DNA of 35,970 nt, from contig NZ_RDSK01000005.1 of NCBI RefSeq assembly GCF_003722075.1, forward strand, positions 1-35,970. The letters run 5' to 3'. The notes under the pieces were generated by a model that did not search any database, had not been told where the DNA came from, and saw nothing but the letters and a program-made list of their open reading frames with translations. Source of the DNA: Methanohalophilus sp. RSK. Its GTDB lineage: Archaea > Halobacteriota > Methanosarcinia > Methanosarcinales > Methanosarcinaceae. A program made the position numbers and the translations under genes. Shown here in pieces: positions 15,585-24,154 of this stretch; position 1 is the first letter of the stretch, and each line of letters begins with the position of its first letter.

Positions 15585-17849
15585 TTATCCTTTATATTCG
15601 CTACAAACCACTTCTCTTATACGTGCAGCGGTTTTAGGACCAATGAGTTTCACTTCCCTGAGTTCTTCTTCACAAGCTTTCATTACAGCCTCAACAGACC
15701 CGAAATGTTCAAGCAGGTTGCGTGCTGCCTGTGGTCCAAGCTGGGGAATTGCGGATACAATATATTCCTGCTGCTTTGAAAGGATTGGAGCAGCTTTTTT
15801 CCCGTGAGGATTGATAGGTTTTTTGTCCTTCCTCTGGTGTCTTTTAGCTATCTGGAGTATGAGAGCTGCTGTTTCTTCTGCATCTCTGGTATGGAGAATA
15901 GTTGTTTCAAAATCCATTGATATTGATAACATTGCACCGTAAATGGAAGATGGATTGATACGGCGGGCATTGAATAGTCCTTCTCCTTCTATAATTAGGA
16001 TAGTTTTTTCATAAGTGCGTGTCAGGTTTGAAATCTGCTCGAAGAGCTTCCCCTCAATAAGTGAATTCACGAAATCCCCGGTTTCCTTTCTCTCGATAGC
16101 GACATTCTCACTGACAACGTAATCTCCCACTTCTAGGGTCTTTACACTAAGGGATGCACCTGCTTTTTGTAGATTGCGTGTTACAGTACTGCGTATCTCT
16201 CTTTGATCCGCCACGACTTGCGGTCCGTTTTCATCTACAGGTTCCACATTATTGTCGAAATCTTCAAGACTGCGCTGCTTTTCCTTTACGAAAGGATTTT
16301 CTTGTTCATTTGTGGATAATGTTTCCTGGAGTTGTCTGATATTTCCCTGCATCTTCTTTTCCCGGTTTGCACTGCTCCAGTAGTAGCCTTCATCCCGGGT
16401 CCCCTTTGTTACCAGAACTACAACCCTGCCGGCATGTTTGCGGCCGGTTCTCCCCTTTCTCTGGATACTGCGTATTTCCGAAGGGATTGGTTCATAAAAA
16501 ACAACCAGGTCTGTTGCAGGTATATCCAGTCCCTCTTCAGCAACTGAAGTTGCAACAAGTACATTGAATTCACCCTGTTTGAAATGGTCGATAATTTCGA
16601 CCTGTTGTTTCTGGGTTAGGCCTTTGTCTTTGTACTTTGAACTCTGGCCTACGAATTTCACCGGGTTTATATCTTCAATCTCTGATAGTGCATTTGTTAC
16701 CATTTCTGCTGTATCCCTGAAATTGGTAAAAACAATCACTCTTGAATCTGGATTAGAGGTTAATTCTTCTTTAACAATGTTACACACTGTTTCAAGTTTG
16801 GGATGTTCTGCACCACACTCTTTAAGACGATGGGATAATTGCCTCATGAACAGGTCTTCCATGAGTCTTTTAGAAGCTTTACTCGCTCCCTTTGTACAGG
16901 CTTCCCTTTTCAGGCGGTCCACATATTTGGCAAGAGCTCCTACTCCCTGGGTTTCAATAACTTCTATTGCATGGCCGGCTTTGAGAATTTCTGCCATGAG
17001 GGAGATGGAACTGTATACGGAAGGATCAGGGTTTCCACTTCTGAGTTGGCCCTGCATTTTTCTCTGGAGTCCCAGTAGTTCCTTTTTTGAGGTTTTTTTC
17101 CCGTAAGGTAGTCTGTATCCCAGCTCATCCAGTTTTTGAATCCTGTCTTCCAGGACCTTATCGAGCAAATCCTTGAGCCTTTGCATCTCGTCGGGCAATT
17201 TTAAGTGAACCCATTCGACTTGTTTATGGTGGATATAAGGTGCAACATCAGAATCATCTTCTGTTTTGACTGCCACTTTTTCGATATGCAGACTTTCGCA
17301 GACCTCTGCTATCTTTTCATCTGAGCTCCCGGGGCTTGCGGTAATTGCCAGACACAGGGGTTCTTTTGCCTGGTTGAAGTATTCCTCTGCAATGTAGGTA
17401 TATGAATAGTTTCCAACAGCACGATGAGCTTCATCGAATGTTACGTGGGCCACATCCCGAAGACTGATCCTTTTTGTGAGCAGGTCATTCTCTATAACCT
17501 GGGGCGTGGATACTATTACTCTGCCCTTTTCCCACATATTTTCCCTCTTTGCAGGAGGAAGATTTCCCGTAAATGTCATCACTTCTTCAGGTTCCAGGTT
17601 TAACATCTGGCTAAAAAAAGCTGCGTGTTGTTCGACCAGTGGTTTTGTGGGTGATAACATCACCACCTTTTTTCCCGTAGCTTCCAGTCTTGATGCCATG
17701 ACAAGCAGAGCTACTATTGTTTTGCCCAGCCCTGTGGGAAGGACTACCAGTGTAGAGGAAGATAGTGCTTTGCCTGCCAGGTCAAGCTGGTAGAGACGTT
17801 GTTCGACAGAATCGGGTTTAATCAGGGGATGTTGTATGTACTTTACCAT
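15585..17849 (-). CDS. hef: Hef helicase-nuclease for stalled replication forks
   Basis: The protein (754 residues) joins three parts. First is an SF2 helicase with Walker A LPTGLGKTIVA (about 38), DEAH box (about 138) and SAT-like ITASPGS; the C-terminal helicase motifs are VATSVAEEGLDIPATDLVVFYEP and QRKGRTGRK. Second is an XPF/ERCC4-type nuclease with ENVAIERKETGDFVNSLIEGKL (ERKxxxD, about 575). Third is tandem helix-hairpin-helix DNA-binding repeats (ISAIPQLGPQAARNLLEHFGS; LIGPKTAARIREVV). Hef unwinds and cuts forked DNA in euryarchaea, working with PCNA and RecJ-type partners. It is transcribed as a single gene, and all catalytic residues look intact. Confidence 0.95.
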   Translation of the reverse strand: MVKYIQHPLIKPDSVEQRLYQLDLAGKALSSSTLVVLPTGLGKTIVALLVMASRLEATGKKVVMLSPTKPLVEQHAAFFSQMLNLEPEEVMTFTGNLPPAKRENMWEKGRVIVSTPQVIENDLLTKRISLRDVAHVTFDEAHRAVGNYSYTYIAEEYFNQAKEPLCLAITASPGSSDEKIAEVCESLHIEKVAVKTEDDSDVAPYIHHKQVEWVHLKLPDEMQRLKDLLDKVLEDRIQKLDELGYRLPYGKKTSKKELLGLQRKMQGQLRSGNPDPSVYSSISLMAEILKAGHAIEVIETQGVGALAKYVDRLKREACTKGASKASKRLMEDLFMRQLSHRLKECGAEHPKLETVCNIVKEELTSNPDSRVIVFTNFRDTAEMVTNALSEIEDINPVKFVGQSSKYKDKGLTQKQQVEIIDHFKQGEFNVLVATSVAEEGLDIPATDLVVFYEPIPSEIRSIQRKGRTGRKHAGRVVVLVTKGTRDEGYYWSSANREKKMQGNIRQLQETLSTNEQENPFVKEKQRSLEDFDNNVEPVDENGPQVVADQREIRSTVTRNLQKAGASLSVKTLEVGDYVVSENVAIERKETGDFVNSLIEGKLFEQISNLTRTYEKTILIIEGEGLFNARRINPSSIYGAMLSISMDFETTILHTRDAEETAALILQIAKRHQRKDKKPINPHGKKAAPILSKQQEYIVSAIPQLGPQAARNLLEHFGSVEAVMKACEEELREVKLIGPKTAARIREVVCSEYKG

Positions 17850-17925
17850 ATTACCCTTTACTTATCTTTAAAGGGGAAATAACAAACAATTTTTATTAAT
17901 AGCTTAGCAAAGCGGATTGAAAGTA

Positions 17926-19677
17926 TTAGAGGGGGCTTCCGGCCTCCTCAAACACCATATTTCCACTGATTAATTTTTCCAGGTTTCCTTCAAGATTGCT
18001 TACAGGGGTTCGAACCTGTTTCATGGTATCTCTTTCACGAATTGTAACGGCATTATCTTCAAGGGTGTCGTAGTCAATAGTTACTGAATATGGAGTACCT
18101 ATTTCATCATTCCTTCGGTATCTTCTTCCGATGGTTCCCGAATCATCATAAGCCACCATCAATCCCATGTCCTTGAGGTTACTTACGATCTGCCTGCCTT
18201 TACTGACCAGTTCATCACTGTTTTTCATCAGGGGCAGGACTGCTACCTGGATTGGGGCGATTTCGCTCTTGAATTTGAGAAGAATACGTTCTTCTTCCTT
18301 TTCTTGCTCAGCTGTAGGGGCCATTTCGGTTTCATAAGCATGTTCCAGTAATGTGTAGAATATCCTGTCGATTCCATAGGACGGTTCAATCACATGGGGT
18401 ACCACAGTTTCCCCGCTGATTTTCTCTTCTACTTCCTCAGCTGAAACAACATCTTTTGGTACTGAAACTTCTTCGCCGTTGACTATTATATTTATATCGC
18501 CATCTTTTTCGAGTTCTTCAGGTCCGAGTTGCTTGAGGGCTTCTGCAACATCCTTTGCTTTTTTCCTGAATAGGGGGCCTAGTTTTCCCATATCCGGTTT
18601 TACAGCAAATTTTTTCACCATTTTCGGTTCATCATATTCTATATAGACAGCCAGCTCGTTTTTGCTCATATTTGTATGGGCAATCAGATCATAGTCAGTC
18701 CGATCAGCAATACCCACTGTTTCTATCCAACCAAAACGAGTTGTTTTGATTTCGGCATCCCAGCAATCGATTGCATAATGTGCCATCTCATCTTTCTTAT
18801 GCTGGCGGAATCTCAGTTTGTCAGGAGAAATACCAATACGTTTGAGGAAACGATTGGTAAGAGCAATATGGTAGGCCAGGAATTCGTGAGCAATGATATT
18901 ATTGTCGATTGCTTCCCTAATTGTCATTTCTTCCAGTTTTCCTCTTTCCTGGGCTTTATCGGAATAAAGCATTATAAGGTCATTCTCCACTGCAGTAATT
19001 TCGGGGTGTGTTTTTTCTTCCGGGTGGATGAATATTTCAGCCTCAGCCTGGGTAAATTCCCTGAGTCTGATGACACCCTGTCGTGGGGAGATCTCATTAC
19101 GATATGACTTACCGATCTGGGTTACACCGAAAGGCAATTTTTCCCTGTAATAACGCGCCAGCCTCTGGAAATCAATGAAGATTCCCTGGGCGGTTTCCGG
19201 ACGCAGGTATCCGGGTCTGCCATTACCGGGTCCTATGCTTGTCTCAAACATCAGATTAAACTCTCTGGCCTTTCCGAGTTTCCCCTCACATTCCGGGCAG
19301 CAAATATCATATTTGCTGATCATCTCATCTACTTCTTCATTGGTCAATGCATCAGCAACCGCTACATAGTCTTCAATCAGGTGATCTGCCCGGAATGCCT
19401 CTTTGCATTGTTCACACTCACACAGGGGGTCGGAGAAACCACCTACGTGACCGGAAGCTACGAATATGTCCTCTATGCCGATGGTAGGAGTTTCGATTTC
19501 CATGAAGCCTTCCCGGACAACATAGAATTGTCTCCAAATGTTTTCTATTCTGCGTTTCAGGGTACTCCCCAGGGGTCCGTAGTCATAGAATCCGGCAGTA
19601 CCTCCATATAATTCAAAAGAGTTCCACAGGAATCCGCGTCTTTTTGCCAGTTCGATAACCTGCTCATATTTGTCCAT
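17926..19677 (-). CDS. glyS: glycyl-tRNA synthetase, class II archaeal/eukaryotic type
   Basis: The 583-residue enzyme charges tRNA-Gly. It begins DKYEQVIELAKRRGFLWNSFELYGG and has the motif 2 region GYLRPETAQGIFIDFQRLARYYREKLPFG with IGKSYRNEISPRQG. Motif 3 lies in PSYGIDRIFYTLLEHAYE, and the C-terminal anticodon-binding domain contains IAPIQVAVLPLMKN. Two CxxC pairs in the insertion (CECEQC near 87, CCPEC near 127) suggest a zinc site. ATG 19677 has GAGGA eleven bases upstream. The 360 bases upstream hold its promoter and a possible oppositely oriented RNA gene. Confidence 0.95.
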   Translation of the reverse strand: MDKYEQVIELAKRRGFLWNSFELYGGTAGFYDYGPLGSTLKRRIENIWRQFYVVREGFMEIETPTIGIEDIFVASGHVGGFSDPLCECEQCKEAFRADHLIEDYVAVADALTNEEVDEMISKYDICCPECEGKLGKAREFNLMFETSIGPGNGRPGYLRPETAQGIFIDFQRLARYYREKLPFGVTQIGKSYRNEISPRQGVIRLREFTQAEAEIFIHPEEKTHPEITAVENDLIMLYSDKAQERGKLEEMTIREAIDNNIIAHEFLAYHIALTNRFLKRIGISPDKLRFRQHKKDEMAHYAIDCWDAEIKTTRFGWIETVGIADRTDYDLIAHTNMSKNELAVYIEYDEPKMVKKFAVKPDMGKLGPLFRKKAKDVAEALKQLGPEELEKDGDINIIVNGEEVSVPKDVVSAEEVEEKISGETVVPHVIEPSYGIDRIFYTLLEHAYETEMAPTAEQEKEEERILLKFKSEIAPIQVAVLPLMKNSDELVSKGRQIVSNLKDMGLMVAYDDSGTIGRRYRRNDEIGTPYSVTIDYDTLEDNAVTIRERDTMKQVRTPVSNLEGNLEKLISGNMVFEEAGSPL

Positions 19678-19883
19678 AATTTAATCCTCGATAAATGGTA
19701 TTATATCTATGAAAGTGATCTCATTCTCCATATTTCCATGACATTTAATTCTATCGAACTATTTCAAAATTGCACTATAATTATGGACAATTGAAATCCA
19801 ACAACATTTGTTCATTTATTGGGAATGTGTGATCTGTCAATATTTTTAGATCATATCCATTTGTATATATAGTTTATAATTTC

Positions 19884-19898
19884 TCATCATAATGATGA
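19884..19898. repeat. palindrome in the glyS upstream region
   Basis: TCATCAT-A-ATGATGA is a perfect 7+7 inverted repeat, and overlapping TGATATTATCA extends it as a second palindrome. It lies 207 bases upstream of glyS and just before the TATA box proposed for the RNA gene at 19945, so it may be an operator for either. No regulator was identified. Confidence 0.4.
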
Positions 19899-19944
19899 TA
19901 TTATCAAAAAAGTATTTATAGAGGACTGTATATACACTATAATT

Positions 19945-20036
19945 AGGCAAGACCATTTTCATATCGTACCACCACCATCTAACATATCTTCATTTGGCCA
20001 TACCACTTACATGGTCTTGCTCTCTTCTTTTCAAAT
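19945..20036 (+). ncRNA. candidate structured small RNA
   Basis: GCAAGACCAT at 19947-19956 is exactly complementary to ATGGTCTTGC at 20011-20020, so a transcript would close on itself with a ten-base-pair terminal stem. TATTTATAG at 19913-19921 lies about 27 bases before the stem, where an archaeal TATA box would be. A T-rich tract (CTCTTCTTTTC) follows the 3' arm. No protein frame of any quality occupies the region, and the flanking genes run on the other strand. It does not fold as a tRNA, and no C/D box pair is evident. The mate strand could be the transcribed one. Confidence 0.4.
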
Positions 20037-20037
20037 T

Positions 20038-20829
20038 TTATCGATTGAGTACTTCTTCTACAGATTCTCCCCCATGGACAATGCGGGATATTTTAGATAC
20101 GGTAACAACCGGGTCTTCGGACTGGAATACATTTCTGCCGATTGCAACACCTCTGCCACCTGCCTCCAGTGAATCATGTATCATTTGAAGGAGGTCTTCT
20201 TCTGTTTCCATCTGGGGGCCGCCTGCTATAACAACAGGTACGGGGCATCCCTCCACGACTTCTTTGAATGAATCAATATCTCCTGTATAATTTGTTTTTA
20301 CGATATCTGCCCCCAGCTCGGCACCAACCCTTGCAGCATGTTTCACATACTCTGCATCATGCTCTGATGCTACGCGGGGTCCTCTGGGATACATCATTGC
20401 CAGAAGTGGAATTCCCCATTCATCACAGCCCTTTGCAATTCTGCCAAGGTCCTGCAACATTTTCGCCTCATCATCCGCACCTACATTTATGTGGACGGAT
20501 ACTGCATCAGCGCCTACTTTTATGGCTTCCTCAATGGTGGTAACCAGTACTTTGTGATTTGGATCAGGGCCAAGGGATGTTGAACCGGAAAGGTGGATTA
20601 TCAATCCCACGTCTTTTCCATATCCTCTGTGACCGTATTTTGGAAGTCCCATATGTCCCAATACTGCATTTGCACCACCTTCAGCTACTTTATTTACAGT
20701 AGTAGACATGTCTGTCAGTCCTCTTAGAGGCCCGGCCCCGACTCCGTGGTCCATTGGTATTATTATTGCGTTTTGTGTATTACGATCGAATATGCGTTCG
20801 ATCCTTACGGATTTGCCAATTTCACTCAT
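20038..20829 (-). CDS. 2-amino-3,7-dideoxy-D-threo-hept-6-ulosonate synthase (archaeal aromatic pathway)
   Basis: This enzyme (263 residues) makes the seven-carbon precursor of 3-dehydroquinate in archaea that lack the DAHP route, so it starts aromatic amino acid synthesis. It is a class I aldolase-like barrel: [16 protein letters not shown] near residue 28, [14 protein letters not shown] near 118, and the Schiff-base Lys in [11 protein letters not shown] near 180. The phosphate-binding [12 protein letters not shown] and [13 protein letters not shown] lie in the C-terminal part. ATG 20829 is chosen because AGGAG lies eight bases upstream; the frame from 20847 runs through a regulatory palindrome. 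It follows the dUTPase gene but has its own TATA box. Confidence 0.92.
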   Translation of the reverse strand: MSEIGKSVRIERIFDRNTQNAIIIPMDHGVGAGPLRGLTDMSTTVNKVAEGGANAVLGHMGLPKYGHRGYGKDVGLIIHLSGSTSLGPDPNHKVLVTTIEEAIKVGADAVSVHINVGADDEAKMLQDLGRIAKGCDEWGIPLLAMMYPRGPRVASEHDAEYVKHAARVGAELGADIVKTNYTGDIDSFKEVVEGCPVPVVIAGGPQMETEEDLLQMIHDSLEAGGRGVAIGRNVFQSEDPVVTVSKISRIVHGGESVEEVLNR

Positions 20830-20840
20830 GTGCACTCTCC

Positions 20841-20856
20841 TGTACATATATGTACA
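20841..20856. promoter_or_regulatory. two TGTACA boxes forming a 16-base palindrome
   Basis: TGTACATATATGTACA is a perfect palindrome made of two TGTACA hexamers. It lies between the TATA box (TTTATAAAAC on the minus strand, 20860-20870) and the ribosome site of the aromatic-pathway synthase, covering the probable transcription start. TGTACA is the TRP-box consensus bound by TrpY in Methanothermobacter (from memory), which makes tryptophan-responsive repression plausible. Confidence 0.6.
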
Positions 20857-20871
20857 TATGTTTTATAAAAA

Positions 20872-21390
20872 TTATTGTAAGCAGGTATTCTCATTCTGGT
20901 ATTTACCATTGTATCCTTCATCAACTTCTGTGTGCAGAGTATAAAACACAAGTTGTATCATACGCGCATTTTTTTGCAGTTTCAGGCCATTGGGGTTATA
21001 TACAACAAGTAAACATTCGCTTCTGCCCCGGTATCCGGCATCCCATACAGCAGTTTCCAGTGTCGCTCCGGCACGTATCAGGCTTGACCTGGGTGTTGCG
21101 AGTGCTGCAATATTTTTGGGAATATTAACGATTTCATTAAAGATTATTTTGTATATGCCCTTTTCTAGGTCAATCCATTCCTCATTAAAATCAAGAGGTA
21201 TACTTTCAGGAATTTGCCTTTTTGAATTGTCAAAATCTATGGTACCCTTTCCATTTAGTCTGTGCACACTTTCAAGTGTAAGTTCGATACCATTGGGTTG
21301 CACCTGAAGTTCTTCATCAACAAACCCTTCAACAAGAGGCTGCTCGCCCTCCAGGAGTTTGTCAAGTTCGTTCCTTGATAGCATTGCCAT
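20872..21390 (-). CDS. dut: deoxyuridine triphosphatase of the DCD/DUT family
   Basis: The 172-residue trimeric-type enzyme hydrolyses dUTP to dUMP and pyrophosphate. Visible motifs are VQPNGIELTLE (motif 1 region), ATPRSSLIRAG (motif 2), LETAVWDAGYRGRSECLLVVYNP (motif 3 with the catalytic Asp) and KNARMIQLVFYTL (motif 4). The sequence matches the archaeal dUTPase group related to dCTP deaminase. Bifunctional dCTP deaminase activity, known for a methanogen relative, cannot be excluded. ATG 21390 has AGAGG about 12 bases upstream; ATG 21384 is a possible alternative. The synthase gene follows on the same strand after 42 bases. Confidence 0.9.
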   Translation of the reverse strand: MAMLSRNELDKLLEGEQPLVEGFVDEELQVQPNGIELTLESVHRLNGKGTIDFDNSKRQIPESIPLDFNEEWIDLEKGIYKIIFNEIVNIPKNIAALATPRSSLIRAGATLETAVWDAGYRGRSECLLVVYNPNGLKLQKNARMIQLVFYTLHTEVDEGYNGKYQNENTCLQ

Positions 21391-21486
21391 GTGTTATATA
21401 CCTCTTTTTTGTATTTCTATTGTAAGGCAGTTTTTTATATCATTCTGTGCCAATATTTAGTAAGGCACCTTATATGGGGGTATTTT

Positions 21487-21870
21487 ATGTTGAACCTTTT
21501 TATTCAAACAATTCTGATAATTATTATACTTGTTTCAATCTATCTGGTTCGTAACAATAAAACTAAGCTCCATTGTCGCATAATGGGTTTTGCTTTGTTT
21601 GCAGAGCTTTTATTGACAGTATTTTTTATGTACCCTGCTATGTCTGGTGTAAGATCTACTTATTATTTTAACACGTTTTTCAATATTGAACTGCTTTTCC
21701 ATCATGGATTGGGTCTTTTTGTCCTTCTTTTGGGTCTTTACGTAGAATTACTTTTTATGGGCAGGGTCAAGGATATTCTCAATCGGTTCATTGCAATGAA
21801 ACTCATAGCTGCATTATGGTTCCTTTCTTATCTGCTGGGAGTCCACCTCTATCTTGTGATGTACTATTGA
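21487..21870 (+). CDS. four-helix membrane protein, DUF420-like
   Basis: The 127-residue protein has about four membrane segments, with His and charged residues at their edges (KLHCRIMGFALFAELLLTVF, LLFHHGLGLFVLLLGL, LGVHLYLVMYY). The spacing of the histidines recalls DUF420 proteins, some of which are near haem-copper oxidase genes; here that is only a resemblance. ATG 21487 has GGGGG eight bases upstream, and a TATA-like TTTTTTATAT lies at 21430-21439. Between them GTGCC-N12-GGCAC (21447-21468) forms an inverted repeat that may be an operator. It is transcribed alone and divergently from dut. Confidence 0.6.
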   Translation: MLNLFIQTILIIIILVSIYLVRNNKTKLHCRIMGFALFAELLLTVFFMYPAMSGVRSTYYFNTFFNIELLFHHGLGLFVLLLGLYVELLFMGRVKDILNRFIAMKLIAALWFLSYLLGVHLYLVMYY

Positions 21871-21965
21871 ATGTGAAATTGTACATCAGCTTAAAGGATG
21901 GATGATGTATTAGTACTGCCCATTGAAAATCATCAAAATAAAGGTTTGGCAAATAAAAGAATGAT

Positions 21966-22367
21966 TTATACCATATGCACAGTACTTAACCTTTCTTTCA
22001 CAAACCTGTAAGCAAATACACCGTCAATACCTGCAATGATCCAGATTAGAGGAAAATTACGCATGGATTTTTTGTCCCATTCCGAAGGTCTTGCAGCATT
22101 TGCTGGATGGGTATGATAAATTCCCACTACATCCATTCCCTCTTTTTCTGCATGATCCCAGATTCTGTAGAATTCCGTGGGATCAAGTTCAAAACTGTAC
22201 TGGGTACGCCTGGAGTTACTCACAGGAACTGCCCTTTTTACAGCGGCCACACTTCCCTCATTTATTCCTACAAGTACGCCACAGGCTTCAAAAGGGCGAT
22301 TTGATTCAAGTTCTTCCAATATGAGTGAAAGGTGTTCCTGTGCAATACTTATTTTACTGGTGGTCAT
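21966..22367 (-). CDS. JAMM/MPN-domain metalloprotease (deSAMPylase-like)
   Basis: The 133-residue single-domain protein carries the JAMM zinc signature: Glu in RPFEACGVLVG (about 26), then GIYHTHPANAARPSEWD, which fits HxH(x)10D. JAMM enzymes of archaea cleave ubiquitin-like SAMP proteins from targets. A bacterial relative (Mec) releases cysteine from the sulfur carrier CysO. ATG 22367 is chosen, with GGAGTGAT overlapping the upstream radical SAM stop; the longer frame would run into that gene. The pair is likely one operon. A MoaD-like carrier and an E1-like enzyme 10-12 kb away are possible partners. Confidence 0.86.
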   Translation of the reverse strand: MTTSKISIAQEHLSLILEELESNRPFEACGVLVGINEGSVAAVKRAVPVSNSRRTQYSFELDPTEFYRIWDHAEKEGMDVVGIYHTHPANAARPSEWDKKSMRNFPLIWIIAGIDGVFAYRFVKERLSTVHMV

Positions 22368-22377
22368 GATATATTGA

Positions 22378-23355
22378 TCACTCCAGGTCAATATGGGGAT
22401 TTAGGTCACAGCCAGTACATGGAAGACACATCGTTTTTGAAATGTCAGCCTGCAACCCGTGCTTGTCCAGTATTTTGCGGAGGATCTTTGTAAGTTTAAG
22501 CAGCCTGTATTTAGTGGGACGTTCGATGTCAATATCATCCATGCGCAAAGGATGCACGCCTCCGGCGCGCAAAATAGGTATAACACCCAATGAAGCAAGT
22601 TCTTCCAATCCCTTTTCCACAGTTTCATCGGATTCCCCGAGACCGATTATGAAATTGGAATATACTTTATTCTTTCCGAAGATATCCACGGCTTCCCGCA
22701 GATACCAGAGGATCTCGTCCAGTTCCTGATCCGGGCACACCGTGGGATACAAATCACGGTCCATCGTCTCTACATTGTATTTTATTTCATCCGCACCGGC
22801 TTTTTTCAGGGCGACAGAGCTGCCTGGAGTCGGATATATGGATACGCCTATGGGTACATTGTATTTTTTTACAGCATTGAGGACCTCAATAACACGTTTG
22901 ACCTCTTTTTCTGCTGTTTCCTCAACTCCTGATGTGATGGATATCGCTTCCATCATTCCCGAAGAATATCCCATATCCACAAGTTTCAGCACCTCATCAA
23001 GGCTTTTCACCTTCCCGCCAAGTTTCGGAACGGGGCAGAACTTGCAATTATATACACACTTCTCACTTATGGTGATAAATGCCTGACCGGGACAGTGGAT
23101 AAGCTCTTCTTCGAGTTTTCCCCTTACAAGCTCTTTTCCCCCTTTCAAAATCACAATTTCCCCTTTATCCATGACAGCTTTGAGGGGGGAGCCTTCATTT
23201 ACGGTAAGACGTACACGATGCCTGCCGGATTTGAGGAAGAATGCAATATTCCCTGCTCCGGGGCCTGCTGTTGGGACCGTAATTCTGCCAAGCAATGACC
23301 TGTCCAGATTCACAGCACCGATAGATATTAGTTCAGCCTTAATTTCCGGTTTCAT
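22378..23355 (-). CDS. radical SAM protein related to biotin synthase
   Basis: The 325-residue protein has an N-terminal beta-rich extension (about 1-88), then the CxxxCxxC cluster motif CVYNCKFC near residue 100 and a partial TIM barrel. GVSIYPTPGS, the VETMDRDLYPTVCP segment and IIGLGESDETVEKGLEELASLGV resemble biotin/lipoate-synthase-like proteins. A C-terminal CLPCTGCDLNPH adds three cysteines that could bind a second cluster. The substrate is unknown; it belongs to a group often annotated as biotin synthase-related. The start codon follows a T-rich leader. Its stop sits 10 bases before the JAMM gene, suggesting a common transcript. Confidence 0.8.
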   Translation of the reverse strand: MKPEIKAELISIGAVNLDRSLLGRITVPTAGPGAGNIAFFLKSGRHRVRLTVNEGSPLKAVMDKGEIVILKGGKELVRGKLEEELIHCPGQAFITISEKCVYNCKFCPVPKLGGKVKSLDEVLKLVDMGYSSGMMEAISITSGVEETAEKEVKRVIEVLNAVKKYNVPIGVSIYPTPGSSVALKKAGADEIKYNVETMDRDLYPTVCPDQELDEILWYLREAVDIFGKNKVYSNFIIGLGESDETVEKGLEELASLGVIPILRAGGVHPLRMDDIDIERPTKYRLLKLTKILRKILDKHGLQADISKTMCLPCTGCDLNPHIDLE

Positions 23356-23408
23356 AGGATTTCACTTTAAAACGTCTTATTTTATTCATAATAAAAACCG
23401 GAAGTCTC

Positions 23409-23455
23409 GAAAAGCAAGGGCTGACATCTACTAGATCGATACAGCCTTGCTTTTC
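23409..23455 (-). terminator. hairpin terminator after the winged-helix gene
   Basis: GAAAAGCAAGGGCTG at 23409-23423 pairs with CAGCCTTGCTTTTC at 23442-23455, with one bulged G. On the minus strand a CCGG then TTTTT follows within about 20 bases. It separates the winged-helix gene from the radical SAM gene. Confidence 0.55.
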
Positions 23456-23469
23456 CATTTTAGTTCTTT

Positions 23470-23866
23470 TCAATTGACTGGTAATTCGTATTTTTCTGCG
23501 AATGCACCGGTAAAGGAAACGTTAACCGAATCCTGTACAGGCATTTCATTTGTTTCATGCCTGTCCGATAGGTGCTTTAAACCGTATTGACTCTGTCTGG
23601 CATCCTTGAAATAGAACCTTTCCTGCAGAAACCTTTCATCTTTTAGCCGGTTTAATGCATACCTTACTGTTCTTGGTGGAAGATAGCTTTCTTCTGCAAT
23701 TTCTTTCTGGGTCAGATATCCACTGTATTCCAAGACCTTGAGGACAAGTTTTGCAGAAGGTGGTAATTCTTCGATTGTTCTTCGAAGTTCTTTTCGATTA
23801 TATTTGTTTGCTTTTTTTACAATCTGTGCGTCTGTTTTACTATTGCCAACAAAAACGATCCCTCAT
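23470..23866 (-). CDS. winged-helix regulator (MarR-type), apparently frameshifted near its start
   Basis: The frame ending at 23470 encodes RRTIEELPPSAKLVLKVLEY, then the winged helix SGYLTQKEIAEESYLPPRTVRYALNRLKDERFL. Its first start codon in frame is TTG 23733, inside helix 1. The frame is open further up to a TGA at 23863-23865. ATG 23866 has the strong ribosome site AAGGTGA but is in another frame and stops after eight codons at TAG-TAA. Removing one T from the run TTTTT (23851-23855) joins both into a 131-residue protein starting MRDRFVGNSKTDAQ. This may be a sequencing error, a pseudogene, or a slippery +1 site. Two operator-like palindromes overlap its promoter. Confidence 0.65.
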
Positions 23867-23893
23867 ATTATTTCACCTTCCTTTGTTAATAGC

Positions 23894-23923
23894 GTTCACA
23901 ATAGTGAACTTCACAATCGTGAT
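23894..23923. promoter_or_regulatory. tandem palindromic operators for the winged-helix gene
   Basis: GTTCAC-AATA-GTGAAC (23894-23909) is followed directly by TTCAC-AATC-GTGAT (23910-23923). The two share TTCACAAT at a 15-base spacing. They lie between the minus-strand TATA-like AGAATATATC (about 23922-23932) and the ATG, a place where binding would block transcription, as in autoregulation. A plus-strand TATA-like AGTATATAAAT lies just beyond, so control may be divergent. Confidence 0.55.
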
Positions 23924-23945
23924 ATATTCTTTTTAGTATATAAAT

Positions 23946-24154
23946 TTGATGCTGCACATGCCAACCATTTTTCAAAAACAACTTGAGGTGCAAATTATTA
24001 GGTTATATTTTCTAACTGAACACATCTACTGGACTGTATATAATCCTGTTTCCCTGCCCCTGCATTTATTCGAACTTTTTCTTATTTGCCTGTACCTCAA
24101 CTTATTTATTCCCCGGGGTAGAAGGCTCAAGTTGTCAATTAAAAAGGTAATAAT
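23946..24154. other. intergenic stretch before the first tusA
   Basis: About 210 bases without a convincing gene. A TATA-like TGTATATAATCC lies at 24033-24044 and may start the transcript of the following gene, leaving a leader of roughly 90 bases. CCCCGGGG occurs near 24113. A 79-codon frame runs through into the next gene but has no codon or motif support. Confidence 0.4.

Noticed and set aside
16564-17106. A 180-codon open frame on the plus strand inside hef
   Set aside because: It lies antisense to conserved Hef motifs and shows no family resemblance or promoter.
19945-20036. tRNA-Pyl or another tRNA in the glyS upstream region
   Set aside because: The terminal stem is ten pairs and no T arm or anticodon arm can be folded; the sequence does not match the known compact tRNA-Pyl.
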